64,000 nt of DNA from the NCBI RefSeq assembly GCF_043555865.1, contig NZ_JBIGHY010000002.1, positions 186,001 to 250,000 on the forward strand, in the 5' to 3' direction. Source of the stretch: Pelomonas dachongensis (lineage in GTDB: Bacteria; Pseudomonadota; Gammaproteobacteria; Burkholderiales; Burkholderiaceae_C). The position numbers and the translations under genes are program-made. Below, piece by piece: positions 57,156 to 64,000 of the stretch; the stretch's first letter is position 1; each line of letters begins with the position of its first letter. The notes under the pieces were generated by a model that did not search any database, had not been told where the DNA came from, and saw only the letters and a program-made list of their open reading frames with translations.

Positions 57156-57890
57156 AGCTGACGCGCCGCTGGCGCCGGCGGCTTTGCTTGGCGGGGCCAT
57201 GACAACCGTGCGTGTGGGGAACGCGAAGTCCACGCCGAGCTTGCTCAGTTCCGTCATCAACGCCAGATTGACGCGCTGCTGCTCGTCCATGTAGATCCGG
57301 TAGTCCGGTTCCAGCACGTAATAGACCACCTCGTAGTCCAGCGAGCTCTCGCCGAACGCCTTGAAGTGCGCGCGATCAAAGCGCAGCCGCTCGCTGGCCT
57401 CGACCACCTGCTGCACGATGCCTGGAATCGCGTTCGCCTGATCGGGCGCGGTGTCGTAGGTGACCCCGAAGCCGAAGACGATGCGGCGCTCCCGCAGGCG
57501 TTTGTAGTTGCTGACAGTCTGCTTCAGCATCTCCGTGTTCGACATGACGATCTGCTCGCCGCCCAGGCTGCGGATGCGGGTCGTCTTAACGCCGACCAGC
57601 TCGACGGTGCCAGCCACCGAGCCCAGCACGATGAAGTCGCCCACCTCGAAAGGCTTGTCCAGCGCGATGGCCACTGAGGCGAAGAGGTCGCCGAGAATAT
57701 TCTGCGCGGCCAACGCGACGGCGATGCCGCCCACGCCCAGGCTCGCGATGAAGGCCGTACGCCCCATCTGGGCCTTCAGCATGCATGGCATGCCAGCGGC
57801 GCCGACCGCTGGACAGCGCAACGAAGGTGGCGTCGAGCGGGCCGGCTTCCCCTTGTGCCGCAGGGGCCCCATGCCAGGTATCAATTTCAA
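57144..57890 (-). pseudogene. Truncated MscS-type mechanosensitive channel
   Basis: The C-terminal part of an MscS-like channel is intact: pore helix FIASLGVGGIAVALAAQNIL, then GDLFASVAIALDKPFEVGDFI, the beta domain and cytoplasmic end. The upstream transmembrane helices are missing; the first 40 codons (MKLIPGMGPLRHKG..) do not belong to the family. The breakpoint is near 57760-57770, directly next to the promoter region of the M24 peptidase gene. It is probably a deletion remnant; a short protein might still be made. Confidence 0.6.
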
Positions 57891-57951
57891 GAATCATCTC
57901 GAAATGCAGGCGCCTAAGATCGCGCGACCACGATTTCCCACAAGGATTGCC

Positions 57952-59769
57952 ATGGATGCCCGCACCCATGAAACCCGTCTGCGCATCGAACGCATCCGCG
58001 ACGCGCTGGCCGCGGCCGGCGCACACGCCGTGCTGATCCCTTCCGCTGACCCTCATCTGTCTGAATACCTGCCGCAGCGCTGGCAGGGCCGCGAGTGGCT
58101 GTCGGGCTTCACCGGTTCGGCCGGCAGCCTGGTCGTCACGCGCGACCTGGCCGTGCTGTTTGCCGACAGCCGCTACTGGGCCCAGGCCGAGGCGCAGCTG
58201 GCGGGCAGCGGCATCACGCTGGAGAAGATGAACTCGGGCGCCGCCACCATCTACATCGACTGGATCGCGCACGCGCTGCAGCCCGGCCAGACGCTGGCCG
58301 TTGACGGCCAGGTGCTGGGCCTGTCGCTGGCCAACGCGCTGCGTGCCGGCCTGGCCCGCAAGGGCGTCAAGCTGCGCACCGATGCGGACCTGCTGAGCGA
58401 CGCGTGGGACGACCGGCCGGGCCTGCCCCTCGACCCCATCTACGAGCACCTGCCGCCGCAGGCCGCTGTCGCCCGCGCGGACAAGCTTGCGCGCGTGCGC
58501 GCGGCCATGGCCGACGCGGGGGCCAGTCACCACCTGGTCTCCACCGTGGACGACGTGGCCTGGCTGCTGAACCTGCGCGGCGCGGACGTGGAGTGCAACC
58601 CCGTCTTCATCGCCCACCTGCTGCTGGAGGCGGGGGGCGGCCGGCTGTTCATCGCCGACGGCAAGGTGCCTGCCGGCGTCACCGCAAGCCTGGCTGCCGA
58701 CGGCATCCACCTCGCGCCCTACGATCAGACCGCCGCCGCGCTCGGCGCGCTACCGCCCGACGCGAAGCTGCTGATCGACCCGCGCCGCGTGACGCTGGGC
58801 CTGCGCGAAGCCGTGCCGGGCGGCGTGAAGGTGGTGGAGCAGATCAACCCCAGCACGCTGCAGAAGAGCCGCAAGAGCCCCGCAGAGGCCGTGTTCATCC
58901 GCGAGGCGATGGCCGAGGACGGCGCGGCGATGTGCGAGTTCTACGCCGAGTTCGAGGCGTCGCTGGCGCGCGGCGAGCGCTGGAGCGAGCTGGACGTAGA
59001 CGCGCGCCTCTCCGCCTGCCGCGCACGCCGCAAACACTTCATCGGGCTGAGCTTCTCGACGATTGCCGGCTGGATGGCCAACGGCGCCCTGCCCCACTAC
59101 CGCGCACTGCCCGAGTCGTTCGCGCACATCGAGGGCAGCGGGCTGCTGCTGATCGACTCCGGCGGCCAGTACCTCGGCGGCACGACGGACATCACGCGCG
59201 TCTGGCCCATCGGCTCCGTGTCCGACGCGCAGAAGCGCGACTACACCCTGGTGCTGAAAGGCACCATCGCGCTGTCGCGCACGCGCTTCCCGCGCGGCAC
59301 GCTCAGCCCCATGCTGGACGCCATTGCTCGCGCACCGCTGTGGGAGCACGGCCTGGACTACGGCCACGGCACCGGCCACGGCGTGGGGTACTTCCTGAAC
59401 GTGCACGAAGGCCCGCAGAGCATCAGCAAGGCCATCCCCGACGCGACGATGGCAATGGAGCCCGGGATGGTCACGTCCATCGAGCCGGGGCTGTACCGGC
59501 CCGGCCAGTGGGGCGTGCGCATCGAGAATTTAGTGCTCAACGTCGCCGTCGACACGCCCGAGCACAACGCTTTCGGTGAGATGCTGGCGTTCGAGACGCT
59601 GACGCTGTGCCCCATCGCCACCAGCTGCATCGACATGAGCCTGATGCGCACCGACGAGATCGCGTGGCTGAACAGCTACCACGCGACCGTGCGCGAACGC
59701 CTGCAGCCGCGGGTCAGCGGCGCGGCGCTGGCGTGGCTGCTGCAACGCACCGAGCCTATCGCGGCATGA
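57952..59769 (+). CDS. Aminopeptidase P family metallopeptidase (M24)
   Basis: Cytosolic peptidase of 605 aa, in the long (two creatinase-like N-domains) XPNPEP1 class. Metal ligands of the pita-bread domain are visible: DSGGQYLGGTTDITR (Asp, Asp), GHGTGHGVG (His), the EPGMVTSIEPG segment (Glu) and GVRIENL (Glu). It removes N-terminal residues before proline. AGGA lies before the ATG. Confidence 0.94.
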   Translation: MDARTHETRLRIERIRDALAAAGAHAVLIPSADPHLSEYLPQRWQGREWLSGFTGSAGSLVVTRDLAVLFADSRYWAQAEAQLAGSGITLEKMNSGAATIYIDWIAHALQPGQTLAVDGQVLGLSLANALRAGLARKGVKLRTDADLLSDAWDDRPGLPLDPIYEHLPPQAAVARADKLARVRAAMADAGASHHLVSTVDDVAWLLNLRGADVECNPVFIAHLLLEAGGGRLFIADGKVPAGVTASLAADGIHLAPYDQTAAALGALPPDAKLLIDPRRVTLGLREAVPGGVKVVEQINPSTLQKSRKSPAEAVFIREAMAEDGAAMCEFYAEFEASLARGERWSELDVDARLSACRARRKHFIGLSFSTIAGWMANGALPHYRALPESFAHIEGSGLLLIDSGGQYLGGTTDITRVWPIGSVSDAQKRDYTLVLKGTIALSRTRFPRGTLSPMLDAIARAPLWEHGLDYGHGTGHGVGYFLNVHEGPQSISKAIPDATMAMEPGMVTSIEPGLYRPGQWGVRIENLVLNVAVDTPEHNAFGEMLAFETLTLCPIATSCIDMSLMRTDEIAWLNSYHATVRERLQPRVSGAALAWLLQRTEPIAA

Positions 59770-59818
59770 AGCCGGCACCACGGCCGGTGCCACGCACCCG
59801 CCGTGGCGGCGCTGGACC

Positions 59819-61003
59819 TCAGGCCTTGAGCAGCACCGGGTAGCGCCACACCAGCGCGGCGCTGGCCAGCAGCTGTACCAGCACGCCGCAGAACACCGGC
59901 ACCGCACTGTCCACGCCACCCAGGAACGGCGCCACCAACTGTGTGCCCAGCGCACCTGCCGCCAGCAGCGCCAGCACCAGCAGCGCCGTCGCGCGGCCCA
60001 TCTGCGCGGGCGGCACCGCCAGCGCGTCGACGAACGTCGCCGGCCCACGGATGGCGAGCGCGCCGCAAAAGCACATCCAGTACGCCGCCACGGCGGCATA
60101 CGTCAGCTGGCCCAGCGACGCGCCCGCCAGCGCCAGCGTGCACGCCACCACCTGCGCCGAAGCACCCAGCCGCACGACGCGAGCATGGCCCAGCCGCTTG
60201 GCCAGCCGGCCGGACTGCGACGCACCCAGCATGAACGAGCTGACGCCAAGCACCTGCAGCAGCGCGAACGCGTCGGCGCCCACGCCCAGCGCGTGCTGCA
60301 GCAGCTGCGGCGCACTGGCAAGGAAGGTCAGCAAGGCGCCGATGCACAGCGCGTGCGACAGCGCCAGCCGCACATAGCTGCGGTTGCGCAGGATGGCGGC
60401 GTAGCTGGCGTCATGGACGAGGTCCAGCCCGGGCAACTGGCGCGGCGCAATCTTGACCACCCAGGGCAACACCAGCAGCGACAGCCCGGCCAACACCCAG
60501 AAGGTGCCGCGCCAGTTGGTCACCTGCAGCAGCAACGCGCCCAGCACCGGACCGGCCGCCGGCACGATGGCCTCCACCATGGAGATGGCCGCGATGCCGC
60601 GCACCACGTCGGCGTCGGCAAGCGTCGCGCGCACGACGGTGGGCGCGACCACCGTGGCCGCGGCGGCGGCAAGCCCCTGCAGCAGGCGCATCACCAGCAG
60701 TGTCTCGATGTTGGGCGCCAGCGCGCAGCCCAGGCTGGTCAGGGCCAGCAGCGCCAGGCCGATCTGCATGCAGCGGCGCGGCCCCAGGCGGTTCAGCCAC
60801 TCACCCCACAGCAACTGCGCGGCGGCGAGCCCGACCAGAAAGACGGCCACGGTGGCCTGGGCCAGCGAGATGCTGATGCCCATGCCGACCTGCAGCGCGG
60901 GCACGGCGGGGAGATAAAGATCCATCGCGGCCATGCTGACGCCGGTGACGAAGGCCAGCGGCAGGATGGTGCGTATCGATGCATTGACCGAGCCCGAAGG
61001 CAT
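59819..61003 (-). CDS. Bcr/CflA-type MFS multidrug exporter
   Basis: Inner-membrane MFS transporter of 394 aa with about 12 helices. The motif-A region (WGEWLNRLGPRRCMQIG), FVTGVSMAAMDLYLPAVPAL at the start and QGLAAAAATVVAPTVVRA fit the Bcr/CflA group (drug:proton antiport, cysteine or sulfathiazole export). AAGGG lies eight bases before the chosen ATG; a TTG two codons upstream is possible. Convergent with the M24 gene. Confidence 0.9.
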   Translation of the reverse strand: MPSGSVNASIRTILPLAFVTGVSMAAMDLYLPAVPALQVGMGISISLAQATVAVFLVGLAAAQLLWGEWLNRLGPRRCMQIGLALLALTSLGCALAPNIETLLVMRLLQGLAAAAATVVAPTVVRATLADADVVRGIAAISMVEAIVPAAGPVLGALLLQVTNWRGTFWVLAGLSLLVLPWVVKIAPRQLPGLDLVHDASYAAILRNRSYVRLALSHALCIGALLTFLASAPQLLQHALGVGADAFALLQVLGVSSFMLGASQSGRLAKRLGHARVVRLGASAQVVACTLALAGASLGQLTYAAVAAYWMCFCGALAIRGPATFVDALAVPPAQMGRATALLVLALLAAGALGTQLVAPFLGGVDSAVPVFCGVLVQLLASAALVWRYPVLLKA

Positions 61004-61160
61004 GAGCAAACCCTTTCAATGAAGGGCGCCCTTGATCCAGCGTCTCCCCCGAGCGTGGCGAAGGCATCGTGGCCTTCGTCGCAGCACCCCTCGGCGGGAC
61101 GGCGCCGCTTGGACGACGCGGTGGGGATTTTAGGCAAGACCGCCTGCTAGGCTGAGGGTC

Positions 61161-62246
61161 ATGGATCAAGTGCAAATTGCCGTCATCGGCGCCGGCGTCG
61201 TGGGCCTGGCCGTCGCCCGCGAGCTGGCCCATCGCGGGCGCGAGGTCGTCATCGTCGAAGCCGCCGGCGCCATAGGCACCGGCATTTCAGCCCGCAACAG
61301 CGAGGTCATCCATGCCGGGCTCTATTACCCGGCCGGCAGCCTGAAGGCGCGGCTGTGCGTGCGCGGCAAAGCGCTGCTGTACGACTACTGCGCGGCCCGC
61401 CACGTCACGCACCGGCGCTGCGGCAAGCTGGTGGTGGCCACGCGCGAGGCCGACCTGCCCCGGCTGGCCGCGCTGGCCGCTCAAGGCGCGGCCAACGGCG
61501 TGGACGACCTGGCGCTGCTGGACCGCACGCAGCTGCTGGCGCGCGAGCCGGCGCTGCGGGCGGTGGGCGGTTTGTGGTCGCCCTCCAGCGGCATCGTGGA
61601 CAGCCACGGGCTGATGACCGCGCTGCTGGCTGATGCCGAGGCGGCAGGCGCGGTGCTGGCGCTGGCCAGTCCGGTTCACGGTGGCGAACGCGACGGCGAC
61701 GGCTGGCGGCTGCGTGCCGGCGACGGTTTCGAGCTGGGCGCGCGCTGGGTGGTCAACTGCGCCGGGCTGTTTGCGGGCCAGGTGGCGCAGGCGCTCGGCG
61801 CTGAAGCGCCGGCGCTGCGCTTCGCGCGCGGCCACTACTTCTCGCTGAGCGGCCGGGCGCCGTTCTCGCACCTGATATACCCGCTGCCGGTGGACGGCGG
61901 GCTGGGCGTGCACCTGACTCTGGACCTGGGCGGCCAGGCACGCTTCGGGCCCGATGTCCAATGGCTGCCCGACGCCGACCCGGCCGCCCTCGCCTACGCC
62001 GTCGACCCGGTGCTGGCGCCGGCCTTCGAGGCCGAGGTGCGTCATTACTGGCCCGACCTGCCGGCCGACGCGCTTCAGCCTGCCTATGCCGGCATCCGGC
62101 CCAAGCTCGGCGGCCCCGGCGAGCCGGCAGCGGACTTCCGCGTGGACATGTCGCCCGGCCTGGTCAACCTGCTGGGCATCGAGTCGCCAGGGTTGACGGC
62201 ATCGCTGGCGCTGGCCGAGTGGGTGGCGCAGCGCATGGAGGTCTGA
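61161..62246 (+). CDS. FAD-dependent oxidoreductase, L-2-hydroxyglutarate dehydrogenase-like (DAO fold)
   Basis: 361 aa with the dinucleotide fold IAVIGAGVVGLAVARELA and the marked block SARNSEVIHAGLYYPAGSLKA, which is typical of LhgO/L2HGDH-like enzymes, and GLLGIESPGLTASLA-like end (LLGIESPGLTASLALAEWV). It probably oxidises a 2-hydroxy acid, passing electrons to quinone. A TAGGCT box lies seven bases before the ATG. Convergent with the halogenase-family gene. Confidence 0.88.
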   Translation: MDQVQIAVIGAGVVGLAVARELAHRGREVVIVEAAGAIGTGISARNSEVIHAGLYYPAGSLKARLCVRGKALLYDYCAARHVTHRRCGKLVVATREADLPRLAALAAQGAANGVDDLALLDRTQLLAREPALRAVGGLWSPSSGIVDSHGLMTALLADAEAAGAVLALASPVHGGERDGDGWRLRAGDGFELGARWVVNCAGLFAGQVAQALGAEAPALRFARGHYFSLSGRAPFSHLIYPLPVDGGLGVHLTLDLGGQARFGPDVQWLPDADPAALAYAVDPVLAPAFEAEVRHYWPDLPADALQPAYAGIRPKLGGPGEPAADFRVDMSPGLVNLLGIESPGLTASLALAEWVAQRMEV

Positions 62247-62257
62247 CGGGCATCACA

Positions 62258-63793
62258 TCACAACGGCTTCGCCGCGCAGTGCTCGGCGACGTAGGCCGCG
62301 TGGTCGGGCATGAAGGCCACGCACTTGGCGATGACCTCGCGCACGCCCTCCAGATATACCTCGGTGGCATCCGCGTCCTGCAGCTCGGCCAGCGGATGGT
62401 GGCGTTGCGGCACCAGGTTTTGGCCCTCCATGACCTGGATCCAGCCGACCTCGGAGAACAGCTCGTTGTCGCGGCGCACGACGCGACCGTGGCTGCGGTA
62501 GAGGTCCAGTCTTTCCTGCAGCGAATCGGGCACCTTCATGTGCGCACAGTCCTGCCAGAACCCCACCCCGGCGGAGTCGTCGCGCTGGTTGAGGTGGTAG
62601 TGCAGGATGACGAAGTCGCGGATGCGCTCCCAGTGGAAGCGGCTGTGGCGGTTGAACTCGGCAATGTCGCCTGCGCTGAAGCCCTGATCCGGAAAAAAGT
62701 CCAGCAACTGCTGGATGGCCGCCTGGATCAGGTGGATGGACGTGGACTCCAGCGGCTCCAGGAACCCGCCAGCCAGGCCGATGGCGATGACGTTCTCGTT
62801 CCAGGCCAGCCGGCGCATGCCGGTGCGAAAGCGGATGGGCCGCGGGTCGGCCAGCGGCTGGCCGTCGAGGTTGGCGAGCAAGGTCGCCGCCGCCTCGTCG
62901 TCGCTGATGTGGGCGCTGCAGTACACATGGCCATTGCCGATGCGGTGCTGCAGCGGGATGCGCCACTGCCAGCCGGCGCGGTGCGCGGTCGAGCGGGTGT
63001 AAGGCGTCAGCGGCTTCACGGATTCGCACGGCACGGCAACAGCGCGGTCGCAAGGCAGCCAGTGCGTCCAGTCCTCGAAACCGGTCTTCAGCGTCTGCTC
63101 GATGAGCAGGCCGCGAAAGCCTGTGCAGTCGATGAACAGCTGGCCTTCGATCCGCTCGCCGCTTGCCAGCACGACTGCGTCGACATGGCCCGGGTGTTGA
63201 CCAGGATTGGCCCCCTCGCCGCGCCGCCTGGCGTGCGTGACCTTGCCTTCGGTGCGCTGCACGCCGCGCTGCTCGGCCAGGCCGCGCAGGTAGCGCGCGT
63301 AGAGGCTCGCGTCGAAGTGATAGGCGTAGGCGATCTCCCCCAGCGGCGAGTTGCCGAGGTCGGGGCGGGGCGGCATGAACTTGTTGGCCAGCGCCGCCAT
63401 GCGCGCGATGCTGTACTGCTCCAGCGGCTGCGCACGACCCAGCGCGCGCAGGCGGTGCCAGTATTGCTCGAACTGCACGGTCCACAGGTCCTGCCCCAGC
63501 TTGCCGAAGCCGTGCATGTAGCGCTCGCCCACGCGGCCCCAGTTGACGAACTCGATGCCCAGCTTGAACGTGCCCTGCGTCTCGCGCAGGAACTCGTTCT
63601 CATCGATGCCGACGACGCGGTTGAAGCGCTGGATCATCGGGATGGTGGCCTCACCCACGCCGACGGTGCCGATATCGTCGGACTCGACGACGCGCAGCCG
63701 ATAGCGCCCGCGGAGCACCGTGGACAGCGCGGCGGCGGTCATCCAGCCGGCGGTGCCACCGCCGACGATGACGATGTCTTGGATCAGGGCCAT
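62258..63793 (-). CDS. Tryptophan-halogenase-family flavoprotein
   Basis: 511 aa, FAD-dependent halogenase fold. The FAD-binding motif VIVGGGTAGWMTAAAL, the GVGEATIP block, a Lys at the position of the catalytic lysine (ETQGTFKLGIEFVNW) and the halogenase motif WQWRIP (WxWxIP) are all present. It follows a TonB-dependent receptor on the same strand. In Caulobacter- and Xanthomonas-type genomes such pairs lie in carbohydrate or siderophore uptake loci; real halogenation in them is not established. FAD would be supplied by a flavin reductase encoded elsewhere. Confidence 0.92.
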   Translation of the reverse strand: MALIQDIVIVGGGTAGWMTAAALSTVLRGRYRLRVVESDDIGTVGVGEATIPMIQRFNRVVGIDENEFLRETQGTFKLGIEFVNWGRVGERYMHGFGKLGQDLWTVQFEQYWHRLRALGRAQPLEQYSIARMAALANKFMPPRPDLGNSPLGEIAYAYHFDASLYARYLRGLAEQRGVQRTEGKVTHARRRGEGANPGQHPGHVDAVVLASGERIEGQLFIDCTGFRGLLIEQTLKTGFEDWTHWLPCDRAVAVPCESVKPLTPYTRSTAHRAGWQWRIPLQHRIGNGHVYCSAHISDDEAAATLLANLDGQPLADPRPIRFRTGMRRLAWNENVIAIGLAGGFLEPLESTSIHLIQAAIQQLLDFFPDQGFSAGDIAEFNRHSRFHWERIRDFVILHYHLNQRDDSAGVGFWQDCAHMKVPDSLQERLDLYRSHGRVVRRDNELFSEVGWIQVMEGQNLVPQRHHPLAELQDADATEVYLEGVREVIAKCVAFMPDHAAYVAEHCAAKPL

Positions 63794-63846
63794 GGTCAGA
63801 AGAAGAAGCTGCTGGCGCGTGCCATGTTGGCATGCGTCGTCGATGC

Positions 63847-63878
63847 AAAAAACCCTTGCCGGATTGCTCCGGCAAGGG
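63847..63878 (-). terminator. Rho-independent terminator after the TonB receptor gene
   Basis: On the minus strand CCCTTGCCGGA..TCCGGCAAGGG forms an 11-base perfect stem with a 4-base loop and is followed by TTTTTT. It lies 25 bp after the receptor stop and before the halogenase-family gene, so readthrough or a separate promoter is needed for the latter. Confidence 0.9.
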
Positions 63879-63903
63879 CTCGTTCACTCAGGCACAGCGC
63901 CGG

Positions 63904-64000
63904 TCAGAACTTGTAGTTCACGCCGAACAGGTAGGTCTTGCCGTACTTGGTGTACTGTTTGGTCTGCGTGATGTCGTTGTTGTAGTACTCGACATAGGGC
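63904..64000 (-). CDS. TonB-dependent receptor, C-terminal end (partial)
   Basis: The 32 codons before the stop read YVEYYNNDITQTKQYT and KYGKTYLFGVNYKF, ending in the aromatic residue required for outer-membrane barrel insertion. Only the last strands of the barrel lie in the window; the rest is to the right. It is the likely partner of the halogenase-family gene. Confidence 0.75.
   Translation of the reverse strand, partial: PYVEYYNNDITQTKQYTKYGKTYLFGVNYKF

Noticed and set aside
61042..61122. Copy of the GC-rich repeat found in ybgC
   Set aside because: The region is C/G-rich with short inverted arms but does not match the 22912-22970 element when compared by eye.
61961..63916. Plus-strand open frame of 651 codons
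   Set aside because: Antisense of the halogenase-family gene and the end of the FAD oxidoreductase gene; no motifs.

Overview
High-GC bacterial chromosome segment (64 kb, no replication or phage genes seen). Protein families, gene order (glyA-nrdR with rib genes, tolQRA preceded by ybgC, kynBUA, thiC with a TPP riboswitch) and codon use suggest a betaproteobacterium of the order Burkholderiales, probably near Roseateles/Rubrivivax. The genus is an inference.

Layout. 1-2.4 kb (minus): ABC transporter of the FtsX/MacB fold with a histidine-rich loop, plus msrA. 2.4-9.5 kb: a giant DUF748/AsmA-like envelope protein, a YdcF protein, ubiD and a membrane-anchored lytic transglycosylase. 9.5-11.5 kb: glyA behind a ZTP (pfl-motif) riboswitch, then nrdR. 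11.5-16.5 kb: minor pilin cluster (a broken fimT copy, then pilE-like, fimT, pilW, pilX, pilV) with no pilY1. 16.5-18.6 kb: group II intron with its maturase. 18.6-25.4 kb: a long plus-strand run of ribD, ribBA (degenerate second half), ribH, nusB, an aminotransferase, ybgC, tolQ, tolR, tolA; riboflavin synthase (ribE), tolB and pal are not here.

25.3-28.5 kb holds the most notable system: a bufferin-type RiPP operon (bufABCD, the same families as gigPABT of Cupriavidus): a small secreted Cys-peptide precursor, a DUF692 multinuclear iron oxidase, its DUF2063 partner and a DoxX membrane protein. It is divergent from an ECF sigma factor and a 64-aa zinc-finger anti-sigma. The expected role is copper/gold stress protection.

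28.5-35 kb: small accessory genes (DUF4287, CAT-like acetyltransferase, quinone-oxidoreductase-like enzyme with divergent LysR regulator, secreted HELGH protein, DEDDy exonuclease), then the thiamin operon thiC-thiO-thiS-thiG-thiDE on the minus strand (33-38.4 kb) under a TPP riboswitch. 38.6-44.1 kb: a frame-broken small ORF, a PPOX-family flavoprotein, and an RND pump with adaptor. 44.3-51 kb: glutathione transferase, aroC, CBS-domain protein, glutaryl-CoA dehydrogenase with divergent LysR, hybrid histidine kinase. 51.3-57.2 kb: tandem paralogous periplasmic binding proteins, then kynBUA (tryptophan to anthranilate) and a MarR regulator. 57.1-64 kb: a truncated MscS channel, an M24 peptidase, a Bcr/CflA exporter, an FAD oxidoreductase, a tryptophan-halogenase-family flavoenzyme, and the 3' end of a TonB-dependent receptor.

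Several genes have a -10-like hexamer only 5-9 nt before the start codon and no Shine-Dalgarno, which suggests short-leader or leaderless transcripts. No tRNA, rRNA, CRISPR array or insertion sequence was recognised. Starts were chosen by domain alignment from memory, ribosome-binding sites and gene overlaps; no database search was run.
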